A stretch of DNA of 45,311 nt, from positions 1 to 45,311 of the forward strand of contig NZ_CAKMAA020000002.1 in NCBI RefSeq assembly GCF_924101635.2, in the 5' to 3' direction. Of the stretch, positions 38,360 to 45,311 are shown one piece after another (the stretch's first letter is position 1; every line of letters begins with the position of its first letter). Origin of the DNA: Candidatus Nitrotoga sp. HW29. GTDB lineage: Bacteria > Pseudomonadota > Gammaproteobacteria > Burkholderiales > Gallionellaceae. The position numbers and the translations under genes were made by a program. The notes under the pieces are model-generated. The model saw only the letters and a list, made by a program, of their open reading frames with translations, was not told where the DNA came from and did no database searches.

Positions 38360-39586
38360 CTATACCGGCGCACAAAGAACGATGCCCTCAGAAGCCCAAC
38401 CCTTGGAAACCATTTCATCAATATCAGCACTCAACGTGGAATAGCGGTGGTTGGAATCCCACGGATTTTTGCCGCCGCTTTTCGGGTAAGCGTTGTTGTA
38501 AGCACGATAGACCGGCTGAGTTCCAGTCATGCACTGCATCTGCCCTTGTGCATCTGCAACAGGCATAACGCTGTAAAAACCATTTCCCTCAAAATTCCAC
38601 TGCTGTGTGCTGGCGGGTGTCGGGATTACCTGCATGGCCTTGAGTTCTTCACACTCACTTGCTGAAACCGTAAAGAAGTGTGAATTCGGCCCGGGCGACA
38701 TACTGCCGTAAAAGCGGCACACCGGCACAAAACCACCCGAAGCGAAGGTACGTCCGGTGCGCACGAACTTTCCGGCGCCACCGGCGTCAACCGTGGCCTG
38801 CTCGGTAGGATCAGATGCATAGAAATAATGCCCGCCCGGTGCGTTCGGAAAATCCAGCGTATTGACGTACTCGACCACCGTTCCATCGGCCTTGGGCGGG
38901 GGAAGGGTTACCGGAGAAAACGACGGTGCGTAAAGTTGTGCGCTAAACGCCTCGGCGGCGACCAAACCCACGCCATAACCAAAATAATAGGTTGCCCATG
39001 GCGTGTCATCCAACCGAATTTTAACGGGCACTACCTCGATCTGGTTACCGTTTAAAGTAGTCATCCTTTGCGGCTGGGTACGTGAGGCGGTGAAAACCAT
39101 TTGCGTGAGAGTACAGGGAGCAGTTATACAATAATTACTAAAGACTGTTCCCAAATTTGGGTTGCCATGTTCATCATAACTTAGCACGACGTTTAGAAGG
39201 ACCGCCACAGATAGATGCGTCGTATTGGGTGGTACAACATATGGCTTCCAAGATATTGTTTGATTGATATTGCTGGACTGTGAGCTCGAACTAAAGTCCC
39301 CTATGAGTGTTGCTGAAAAACCGTATTCGTTAACTGAAACCCCTGCGTCCGACGATAAAGCGACGAGAGGTAAATTAAGATCATTTCCGTAATAAAGGTT
39401 TAAATACAGAGCATTGTTAGAGTCAGATGTCTTCACCAAGAAAGGAGTAAAAGCACCAGGTGCAGAGACTGTTCCAAGCGGCGCAACCAGATACTTGTCA
39501 AACGAGGCTGCCGTTGCCACAGGCAAGGCGTTAACAAACCATACCAAAAGCCCAATCAGAGCCACGTTGGATTTAATGATGAGCAT
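38360..39586 (-). CDS. Secreted protein with a C-terminal DUF5648-like domain
   Basis: The 408-aa product has a signal peptide (IKSNVALIGLLVWFVNALPV, cleavage near AAASF). It has a beta-rich N-terminal region and a C-terminal part with two repeats of the pattern VCRFYGS...SHFFTVSASECEEL and VYRAYNNAYPK...NHRYSTLSADIDEM, ending in GWASEGIVLC. These are marks of DUF5648, a domain seen in exported bacterial proteins and thought to act outside the cell. The function is unknown. It is a single gene on the minus strand. Confidence 0.7.
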   Translation of the reverse strand: MLIIKSNVALIGLLVWFVNALPVATAASFDKYLVAPLGTVSAPGAFTPFLVKTSDSNNALYLNLYYGNDLNLPLVALSSDAGVSVNEYGFSATLIGDFSSSSQSSNINQTISWKPYVVPPNTTHLSVAVLLNVVLSYDEHGNPNLGTVFSNYCITAPCTLTQMVFTASRTQPQRMTTLNGNQIEVVPVKIRLDDTPWATYYFGYGVGLVAAEAFSAQLYAPSFSPVTLPPPKADGTVVEYVNTLDFPNAPGGHYFYASDPTEQATVDAGGAGKFVRTGRTFASGGFVPVCRFYGSMSPGPNSHFFTVSASECEELKAMQVIPTPASTQQWNFEGNGFYSVMPVADAQGQMQCMTGTQPVYRAYNNAYPKSGGKNPWDSNHRYSTLSADIDEMVSKGWASEGIVLCAPV

Positions 39587-40167
39587 ATTGCCTCCAAATA
39601 TTAATTAGAGAAAAGTAAGGGAAAGCCGCGCGATGTAAGTGGCTAATACACATGAGCAACAAAATTCGTCGTCACCGTGCCACCTGTGCCAGTGCAAGTG
39701 AGTTGCCACCGATAATAGATGCGTGGACTGAAATATTAATAAACATGATGGTAACCAGGCCGATTTCTATGCTTTGGCTGACGTGCTGAGTATTTAGTCT
39801 TTGTTTCTGGATTATATGTAGGACTTCAATTTGCAACTGGTGTTAAATTTTTTCGTTGCTTTGTTATTTAGGGAAGTACTGATTAATGCGCGTTTAAAAA
39901 TTAAACATATTTTATAATCAACTTGTTACGTGCGCAATTCCGCGATTTTTTAAATTAATCAGCATCTCCTTAGTACTTCTCTGATGATAAATTTTCTACC
40001 TATCGAGGTGCCCGTGTCAGTTAGACCACTACTGTTTAGAAACATGGCGATGAAGCCATGATAGGTAAATATGTCAAGAGTTAAGGTAATAAGTATAATA
40101 AGTTACATTAAAATCATTTGCTTGAACTTAATTTAGATAGCCCTTGGCTTGCTGCGGGGTTGTTCAT
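39587..40167. other. 581-base intergenic region containing MITE copy 2
   Basis: No gene is supported. It holds the inverted second MITE copy (39868-39973) and a small hairpin CATGGC/GCCATG (40044-40061). It separates the start of the secreted-protein gene from the end of the helicase gene, both on the minus strand. Confidence 0.5.
39868..39973. repeat. Small MITE, copy 2 (inverted relative to copy 1)
   Basis: The 106-base element starts TTAGGGAAGTACTGATTAAT and ends in the reverse complement of a TAAGGAGATGCTGATTAAT arm. Its inner word AATCAACTTGTTAC (39916-39929) is the exact reverse complement of GTAACAAGTTGATT in the copy at 21074-21169. TA flanks both ends. There is no coding capacity. 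Confidence 0.75.
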
Positions 40168-42099
40168 TCATGCACGATGCAAAAAGTCCACTGCTTCACT
40201 TAAATCACGCGTGCGCTTGAATGGCGGTAAGCTTTGCCATATTCGTTTGCCGTAGGATTTTGCTATTAAACGCGGGTCACAGATCATTAGTACGCCACGA
40301 TCGGTCTCGTCCCGGATCAAGCGCCCTGCACCTTGCTTAAGATTAATGACTGTGCGGGGCAACTGATATTCCATGAAGGCGTTACGCCCTTGGCTGGTAA
40401 TCTGTGCAAGGCGTGCCGCCAACACCGGGTCATCCGGCGGGGCGAACGGTAGTTTGTCTATTACCACTAACGAAAGCGCTTCGCCGCGCACATCCACCCC
40501 TTCCCAAAACGACTGGCTGCCTAACAGTATGGCGTTGCCGTGTTCGCGAAAGCGGCTCAACAGCTCATTACGGGAACCTTCACCTTGCAACATCAGCGGA
40601 TAGTTAAGCTTTTTGCGTTCGAATTCAGTCATTAAAATTTCATGAGCTCGTTGCATCGCGCGCAGGCTGGTGAATAGCAAAAATGCCCGTCCCTTGCTGG
40701 CCTCGATCAACGGAAGAGCCGCCAGCACCACCGCTTCGGTATAGCCAAAATTATTTGGGTCGAGCATATTTTGGGGCACATATAGCAGCGCCTGCTCAGG
40801 GTAATTGAAAGGACTGTCCCAGCAGGCAGTTTGAGCCTCAAGCAATCCCATTTCAGATTGATAGTGCGAGAAATCCTGCTTCACTGTAATCGTGGCGGAT
40901 GTAAAAATCCATGCACGCGGGTGACCATTAATTTGTTTGGCGAATATTTCTGCGATGGACAAAGGCGTGGTGTTGAGTTGCACGGATTGGTGAAATATTT
41001 CCAGCCAGCGTACCTTATCTGCTTGCTTTTTATCCTGCCATTGCAAAATTTTTTGCGCCATCTCCTGTCCTCGTTGCCAGCAATTCTCCAGCCCCTCGCT
41101 GCGCTCTGCTTGTTTCTCCAGCAGACTGTTAGCCTGTTTGAGTTTATCGTTCAGCACAACCATGGCATCCGTCCAGCCGGATAAATCTTCAATGGCGAAG
41201 GCAGTCATGCGCCCTTCGTTCTGTTTGAAGACCAGGCGCAAGTCACGCGCTGCTTTATCCAGCGAGTCGGTGGCAGTGGGAAGCGCGGTAAAGTCTTTAG
41301 CCGAAATCGCCGCTTCTAATCGCACGTCTCGTGCCAATTCGATGATTTGTGAGGTTGAAATACTTTCGCCAAAAAATAAGCTGGCGGTCTCGGGCAATTG
41401 ATGTGCTTCATCGAAAATAACCGTATTGCAGGCTGGTAGCAGTTCTGCCAGACCTTCGTCGCGCAGCATCAAATCAGCGAAAAACAAGTGATGGTTCACT
41501 ACCACCACATCGGCCCGCATTGCCTCCTTGCGCGCCTTCAACACAAAGCAATCTTTATGATGTGGACACTCTTGCCCCAGGCAGTTATCGCGCGTTGAAG
41601 TCACCTGCATCCAAATAAATGCATTCTCTGGCACATCGCTTAAACCACTTTTGTCACCAGACTGCGTGATCTTCGCGTACTGCACAATCTTGGCCAGATA
41701 GCGCGCATCCTCGCGTGTGGTAAAGCGGCCATCAGATTGCGTGCGTTCGAGGTGGTAATGGCACAGATAATTGGAGCGGCCTTTGAGCAATGCTATCGAA
41801 ATCGGCACTTTCAGCGCATCACGCACCGTGGGTAAATCGCGCTGGAATAATTGGTCTTGCAAATTTTTTGTGCCAGTGGAAATAATGACTTTGCCGCCTG
41901 CAAGCAGGGCAGGGACGAGATAGGCGAAAGTTTTGCCTGTTCCTGTGCCTGCCTCTGCGATGAGCTGTTTATTAGCGGTAATCGCCTGCGCGATGGTTTG
42001 TGCCATTTCAACTTGTTGTGGGCGTGCGCGAAAATTGGGAATGTGCTCTGCCAGCGCACCATCAGGCGAAAACAGAAATGCGATTTTTTCATTTATCAT
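40168..42099 (-). CDS. XPD/DinG-family ATP-dependent helicase, YoaA type
   Basis: The 643-aa (start ATG 42099) superfamily 2 helicase has Walker A AEAGTGTGKTFAYLVPALL, DEAH as VIFDEAHQLPET, and late motifs LLGSQSFWEGVDV and QGAGRLIRDETDRG. Cysteines in NYLCHYH and NCLGQECPHHKDC form the iron-sulfur cluster site typical of XPD relatives. YoaA-like enzymes unwind DNA 5' to 3' in repair of stalled forks. An earlier ATG (42153) adds 18 unlikely residues. It lies head-to-head with the ssrA region. Confidence 0.93.
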   Translation of the reverse strand: MINEKIAFLFSPDGALAEHIPNFRARPQQVEMAQTIAQAITANKQLIAEAGTGTGKTFAYLVPALLAGGKVIISTGTKNLQDQLFQRDLPTVRDALKVPISIALLKGRSNYLCHYHLERTQSDGRFTTREDARYLAKIVQYAKITQSGDKSGLSDVPENAFIWMQVTSTRDNCLGQECPHHKDCFVLKARKEAMRADVVVVNHHLFFADLMLRDEGLAELLPACNTVIFDEAHQLPETASLFFGESISTSQIIELARDVRLEAAISAKDFTALPTATDSLDKAARDLRLVFKQNEGRMTAFAIEDLSGWTDAMVVLNDKLKQANSLLEKQAERSEGLENCWQRGQEMAQKILQWQDKKQADKVRWLEIFHQSVQLNTTPLSIAEIFAKQINGHPRAWIFTSATITVKQDFSHYQSEMGLLEAQTACWDSPFNYPEQALLYVPQNMLDPNNFGYTEAVVLAALPLIEASKGRAFLLFTSLRAMQRAHEILMTEFERKKLNYPLMLQGEGSRNELLSRFREHGNAILLGSQSFWEGVDVRGEALSLVVIDKLPFAPPDDPVLAARLAQITSQGRNAFMEYQLPRTVINLKQGAGRLIRDETDRGVLMICDPRLIAKSYGKRIWQSLPPFKRTRDLSEAVDFLHRA

Positions 42100-42394
42100 T
42101 GTTAAAACAGTAATCCAACGAATCAAGCTATATATTAATTGGCATGGTATCACTGCATGAAAGCAACGGGTGACGGATAGTTTGGATAGAGTTGTTATTG
42201 TCGGTTATGGATAAAATAAATATTCCTAGTGATTTTCTGTAGTCTAATTTCGGGGGGTAAAGTCGATGCGGTTTGTAGTAAAACTATTTACCCTCTAAAA
42301 CGGGTATTACTATTAGTTAAGGAAGCACGGAACTTCTTCAGCCTTCGCCACTCAGAACTGTTACAATCTACCAAGTTTTGTAGCAGATCATACT

Positions 42395-42763
42395 GGGGGC
42401 GACTTGGCTTCGACGTGGGTTGCAAAGCAGAGTAGGGCATACCGAGGACCCGCAACCTCGTAAATCAGCTGGAAAACCAATAGTCGCAAACGACGAAAAG
42501 TACGCTTTAGCCGCGTAAGTGGTTAGACCTCACACCCTGCTGTCCGTGGAGGGGCTCAAGGCCGAAAGGCCGCGATGAGTGAGGTCATATACACGGAATC
42601 GTGTCATGCAGGGTTACTTTGTATGGCATTAAATTTAGGTAACTCGTTCGGTAGCAGCTTGTCGGTTAGCGTCTACCGGATAAAATTAAATAACTTGACT
42701 AAGTATGTAGAACTGCCTGTAGAGTGCTTGCGGACGCGGGTTCAATTCCCGCCGCCTCCACCA
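42395..42763 (+). ncRNA. ssrA: Transfer-messenger RNA (tmRNA)
   Basis: tmRNA rescues stalled ribosomes with SmpB. The 5' end GGGGGCGACTTGGCTTCGAC pairs over seven bases with the acceptor arm before the encoded CCA (42761-42763). The tag ORF runs from GCA 42486 to TAA 42516-42518 and encodes ANDEKYALAA, a betaproteobacterial-type tag. A T-arm (GGGTTCAATTCCC) is seen near the 3' end. The last 25 bases before the discriminator region are duplicated 1.74 kb downstream, showing that the 3' end has served as an integration site. Confidence 0.97.
42732..42756 (+). repeat. attL-like core inside the ssrA 3' end
   Basis: This 25-base word is repeated exactly at 44475-44499. It covers the tmRNA T-arm (GGGTTCAATTCCC) and part of the acceptor strand (GCCGCC). 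The gene keeps its full 3' end here. The inverted arm-like word AATACCCCCA lies ten bases downstream of the core (42766-42775). Confidence 0.85.
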
Positions 42764-43601
42764 ACAATACCCCCAAAGGGTTCCAATAAGTATTGCCTCG
42801 CCTTGCCCGTCTATGCGCGAACCAGCGGGCGATGCAGGGCGCAAGCCAGTGGACGGTGCGCGTGGATGCAGGTTTATCTAAGGCAAGGGGTGGCAGTGCG
42901 GACGGGTGCGGCCATGCCTTTGCTTCACTTGGCCGCTGGGGGGATGGGGGGATGAGGGGCGTTAGCGGGAAAAGCGCCCCCCCACATAAGCCGCGAAGCG
43001 ACAACAACAAGACAAGATATAGATCGGCACCGAACACCAGCCCCGTTTTGCTGCCCCTCACCGCAGGTGATGGAATTTGACTTTGACTTGTGTGGCGGTA
43101 TTTACCTGAAGGGCGCAAGACATAAAGACCTCTTATGCGAACCCGAAGGGCGGGAGCTTTTACCGGCGCGCACGCTTTGCATAAGACGCCGTTATGTTGA
43201 ATGCCGCCACACAATAACCGGCGCAGCCGACAACGCCTTGCCGGTACGTTACGTTACGAGGGCGCGGCACGTTCGGGCTACCACTGCACCAGCAGCCTGC
43301 GAACGGCGAGCGCTTGATGGCGTAACGGCTTCATGCGAAGCCATGAAGTGCGACGGCGTGAAGCGGCTGCGGCAACGGAGGGAAACTAGCGTGTTACAGC
43401 GCGAAAGCCGAGGGCGGGTTTATCGCCTTCGGCGCTCTGTCAGATTACCACTGCGATAGCGAAGATGCGGGGCTTGCGGGATTTATTGCAAGCGCCGTGA
43501 CTGAGCGGTTCATGTTCAACGTCGCCCAATCACACTAGGACGTAAAAAATACGGCCACCCTACGCCTTGAATGTTAGTCACCTATACATTACTATCCAAT
43601 T
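42764..43601. other. 838-base GC-rich stretch without a convincing gene, inside the ssrA-flanked element
   Basis: Open frames exist on both strands (for example minus 43214-42699) but have no recognisable protein, no good ribosome-binding site, and low-complexity composition. Hairpins are frequent: GGGGCG/CGCCCC (42956-42961 with 42975-42980), GGCTTC/GAAGCC (43327-43342) and CGCC/GGCG (43424-43434). An attC-like structure lies at 43120-43197. It may be decayed or non-coding mobile-element DNA. Confidence 0.45.
43120..43197. repeat. Possible attC-like imperfect inverted repeat
   Basis: ACATAA (43120-43125) pairs with TTATGT (43192-43197), and CTTATGCGAA (43132-43141) with TTTGCATAAG (43176-43185) including one G-T pair. 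Six unpaired bases lie on each side between the two stems. This two-box stem with a central internal loop, ending in GTTATGT, recalls an integron recombination site (R'' L'' L' R'). The R' word departs from the GTTRRRY consensus, and no integrase is present, so this is tentative. Confidence 0.35.
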
Positions 43602-43961
43602 ATGAAAATCAAGGTTGAAGAATATATTTGCCCGGATGGCTCAAACCCATACAAGGCATGGTTTGACGACCTTGACCCACAGGCTGCCGCCAAAATAGTT
43701 ACCGCCAAATTGCGCCTGGAACTTGGAAATACGTCCAGCGTGAAGTGGTTTGAAGGCATTGGCGAATACGTCATCGACTGGGGGCCGGGTTACCGTGTTT
43801 ACCTTGTCAAGAATGGTGACACGCTCATCATCCTGTTTGGCGGTGGCACCAAGCGCGGTCAGCAGAAGGATATTGATAGGGCGAAGGCATTGCACCATGA
43901 ATACAAGGCGCGGAAGAAGGCAAAGTCTGCCGCTGGCAAAACTGATAAAGCAAAGAGGTGA
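43602..43961 (+). CDS. RelE/HigB-superfamily toxin (addiction-module killer type)
   Basis: The 119-residue protein matches the RelE/ParE-superfamily 'addiction module killer' group: NPYKAWFDDLDPQAAAKIV at the start, KLRLELGN, then DWGPGYRVYLVKNGDTLIIL and GGGTKRGQQKDIDRAKAL. These toxins cleave mRNA on the ribosome. The C-terminus has an added Lys/Ala-rich tail (about 18 residues). The antitoxin gene follows after four bases, toxin first, as in higBA. It is cargo of the ssrA-flanked element. Confidence 0.88.
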   Translation: MKIKVEEYICPDGSNPYKAWFDDLDPQAAAKIVTAKLRLELGNTSSVKWFEGIGEYVIDWGPGYRVYLVKNGDTLIILFGGGTKRGQQKDIDRAKALHHEYKARKKAKSAAGKTDKAKR

Positions 43962-43965
43962 TCAC

Positions 43966-44289
43966 ATGGCACTAACCCGAAATTTTAAACAGACAGTCAT
44001 CGAGCGCGTGGAACGCGACCCCGAGTTCGCGAAAGCGCTGCTTGATGAAGCGGCAACCTTATTTCTGAGCGGCGACCCCGAAACGGCGCGCCTCATCCTT
44101 CGCGATCTCGTGAATGCCACGGTGGGATTTGAGCAACTGGCCGTGTTGACTGACAAACCCAGCAAAAGCCTGCATCGCATGTTATCGCCCAAAGGCAACC
44201 CAAGCATGGATAATCTCGCTGCTATTTTTGGTGCTGTCCGTGCGCGCCTAAAGGTGGGAATTGAAGCTCATACGGTTGAATTAGCATAG
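43966..44289 (+). CDS. HigA-like antitoxin (addiction-module antidote type)
   Basis: The 107-aa protein starts at ATG 43966 after GAGGTGATC. It has an N-terminal helix pair (VIERVERDPEFAKALLDEA) and a helix-turn-helix in LTDKPSKSLHRMLSPKGNPS followed by MDNLAAIFGAVRARL. It should neutralise the preceding toxin and repress the operon. A longer reading from 43750 is a shadow of the toxin gene. Confidence 0.88.
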   Translation: MALTRNFKQTVIERVERDPEFAKALLDEAATLFLSGDPETARLILRDLVNATVGFEQLAVLTDKPSKSLHRMLSPKGNPSMDNLAAIFGAVRARLKVGIEAHTVELA

Positions 44290-44333
44290 CAGGCTGCCTT
44301 GCATTGGCTTGGTACGAACTGCGATGATTTCAC

Positions 44334-44368
44334 TTTTGCGGGACGCCGGTTCAATTCCTGAATACCGC
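44334..44368 (+). repeat. Third, degenerate copy of the ssrA 3' core
   Basis: GGACGCCGGTTCAATTCCTG (44341-44360) is a two-to-three-base variant of the tmRNA core, preceded by TTGCG as in ssrA (CTTGCGGACGC). It lies about 135 bases before the perfect copy at 44475. It may mark an earlier integration at the same target. Confidence 0.6.
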
Positions 44369-44395
44369 TCAGTGTCCAGAGGCATCCGATTACGC

Positions 44396-44418
44396 TGGGG
44401 GTATTATTGGGGGTATTA
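44396..44418 (+). repeat. Tandem arm-like repeats TGGGGGTATTA
   Basis: TGGGGGTATTA occurs twice with a 12-base period (44396-44406 and 44408-44418). Its first ten bases occur inverted at 42766-42775 just after the intact tmRNA. Words of this kind flank attachment sites of tyrosine-integrase islands as arm-type binding sites; here they support an integrated element. Confidence 0.6.
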
Positions 44419-44474
44419 GCAGAAATCGCACCATAAACTTTTTGGCTAATATCTAAGGCCAATGCAGCTTTACT

Positions 44475-44499
44475 GGACGCGGGTTCAATTCCCGCCGCC
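44475..44499 (+). repeat. attR-like perfect duplicate of the ssrA 3' core
   Basis: This is identical over 25 bases to 42732-42756. Similarity stops shortly after (CCATC here, TCCACCA in the tmRNA). It is followed within 40 bases by a strong terminator, the arrangement expected if the original tmRNA terminator was pushed away by an insertion. Confidence 0.85.
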
Positions 44500-44536
44500 C
44501 CATCTAAAGGTCTCCAGAAACCACCGGAGACCGATG

Positions 44537-44573
44537 CAGCCAAGCCACTTCAGTGGTTTGGCTGTTTCTTTTT
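44537..44573 (+). terminator. Strong intrinsic terminator, probably the displaced ssrA terminator
   Basis: CAGCCAAGCCACT (44537-44549) pairs with AGTGGTTTGGCTG (44552-44564), including one G-T pair. It is followed by TTTCTTTTT (44565-44573). It is the best terminator in the window and has no obvious gene of its own upstream. Confidence 0.8.
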
Positions 44574-44639
44574 CAAGTGGCGAATTAGTCCAGAATGGCC
44601 TGTTTTTGGCTATGGATGGTCACGGTTTGGTCACATCGT

Positions 44640-45030
44640 ATGATTGACTGGGTGACCGCCATACTTCCCTGTTATCACTCCGAAGCAATAACCGGAGGGA
44701 GAATTGCATGTATTTCGCCGGAAGGTGAAATCGAAACTTGTTTGGCTCGGATAACCTTATCGGCCTTGTGGAAGAAGTTATGCACCGCCTGATTCCGCTT
44801 CTGAGACTCTCCCCCACCCTTAGTGATCTCAATGCTTGGAAGACTGGGCGATATGACCTTAACCGTGTAGACAGTACTGCCATGTGGGATTTGCCAATAA
44901 GAGCCGATGTTCGTTCATGGCTACGTGCAGCTGAATTTCAATCCAAAAGCCGTCATCGGCGCCCTGTTACTAGAGGCGGCACACTTTATTTTGGTCAACA
45001 TTCACGGCGATGGTCAATAAAGTTTTACTC
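44640..45030 (+). pseudogene. Remnant of a filamentous-phage replication initiator (gpII/X-like)
   Basis: Frame one from ATG 44640 reads MIDWVTAILPCYHSEAITGG followed by ACISPEGEIE, the start pattern of gpII/X-type rolling-circle initiators of filamentous phages. After about 44735 the family continues in another frame as LFGSDNLIGLVEEV, YDLNRVDSTAMWDL, DVRSWLRAAEF and GTLYFGQHSRRWSIKFY. A central block is missing at the frame change, and the gene is cut near 45030, where the IS-like end begins. The protein cannot be functional. Confidence 0.65.
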
Positions 45031-45033
45031 TAG

Positions 45034-45311
45034 CAGGCTGCTGAAAAAGGCTCATATATTTTCCCTTACCCGCCCCCTAAGAAATTTTTTCGGTCGATTC
45101 TAAATTTATAGCTTCCGTAGAAGCCTATTTTTCCGGGGATTTCCCGTTTTTCCGCCTTTTGGGCGGATTTATGGCGTGTTACGCCAATAATCGCCTCATC
45201 CTGACCAGGTTGTACGCTGCGGCCGTAAACAGAAATAGCTGGTTCACCAATGATTGCCCGCTCCGCCGTTCCCGTTGCCTGACTTACGCTGGCCTGTACG
45301 ATCAGACCGTT
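45034..45311 (-). mobile_element. 3' part of an internally deleted insertion sequence (IS5/IS1182-like)
   Basis: The end-like word CAGGCTGCTGAAAAAGG (45034-45050) is followed, on the minus strand, by transposase pieces. At the window edge one frame reads NGLIVQASVSQATGTAER, a conserved DDE-transposase segment. Shortly after, another frame reads LFLFTAAAYNLVRMRRLLA and a stop (about 45178), the usual C-terminus. The middle of the protein is deleted, so this is a remnant. The family is assigned from motif memory; the 5' part lies outside the window. Confidence 0.65.

Noticed and set aside
42699-43214. 171-codon minus-strand ORF and 126-codon plus-strand ORF overlapping the tmRNA end
   Set aside because: Both run through the tmRNA gene or GC-rich hairpin DNA, have no recognisable domain and no good ribosome site.
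43497-43580. Second attC-like site just before the HigB-like toxin (GTTAGTC at 43573-43579)
   Set aside because: The arms do not pair symmetrically and R' misses the consensus; too weak to list.
42764-44474. Integrase or recombinase gene within the ssrA-flanked element
   Set aside because: Searched both strands for the R..HxxR..Y pattern and found no such ORF; the element is integrase-less within the window.

Overview
The window looks like a chromosomal segment of a betaproteobacterium, probably of the Nitrosomonadales/Gallionellaceae sort. This is inferred from the tmRNA tag ANDEKYALAA, the recJ-prfB-lysS and zipA-ligA linkages, RdgC, a YheS-type ABC-F protein and the general protein style. 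No rRNA or tRNA gene is present to fix the taxonomy. Most of the sequence is ordinary housekeeping DNA, with two accessory patches (about 21.2-28.3 kb and 42.7-45.3 kb) that both carry traces of the ssrA (tmRNA) 3' end.

Layout. 0-7.3 kb: the 3' end of a leftward-lying neighbour, then a minus-strand run read recJ, MgtC/DUF4010 membrane protein, prfB (RF2, with the programmed +1 frameshift), DUF3301 protein, a secreted protein and lysS. 7.6-10.1 kb: a cytoplasmic PAS histidine kinase and a NarL-type response regulator, overlapping by 4 bases. 10.5-12.5 kb: a BCAM0308-type zinc-ribbon protein and a lipoprotein-type DegP/DegQ protease. 12.7-18.8 kb: a secreted protein, a hypoxanthine-DNA glycosylase, an AIM24-like protein plus M48 metalloprotease pair, a YihY membrane protein, a ComEA-like helix-hairpin-helix protein and cysM. 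18.8-20.9 kb: a palindromic dispersed repeat and an ABC-F ATPase.

Accessory patch 1 (21.0-28.3 kb) begins with a small MITE beside a decayed copy of the ssrA 3' end. It holds a PrlF/YhaV toxin-antitoxin pair with a large inverted-repeat operator and a tightly coupled pair of unrecognised genes (about 212 and 968 aa). It ends with a scrambled hsdM/hsdS scar and a Phd/PIN toxin-antitoxin pair. The unrecognised pair is the best candidate for an undescribed, possibly defence-related system.

28.3-42.1 kb: ergothioneine synthesis (egtB-egtD), a small unknown protein, rdgC, zipA-ligA, galU with a hypoxanthine-guanine phosphoribosyltransferase, an S-methyl-5'-thioinosine phosphorylase overlapping peptide deformylase, a secreted DUF5648-like protein and a YoaA/DinG-type helicase. 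A MITE sits just before galU, and a second copy of the 21.1 kb MITE lies at 39.9 kb.

Accessory patch 2 (42.4-45.3 kb) starts with intact ssrA. A perfect 25-base duplicate of its 3' end lies 1.74 kb downstream, followed by a strong terminator. Between the two are a long stretch without a convincing gene, a HigB/HigA-like toxin-antitoxin pair and tandem arm-like repeats, but no integrase. Beyond the terminator are remnants of a filamentous-phage replication initiator and, at the window edge, an internally deleted insertion-sequence transposase.
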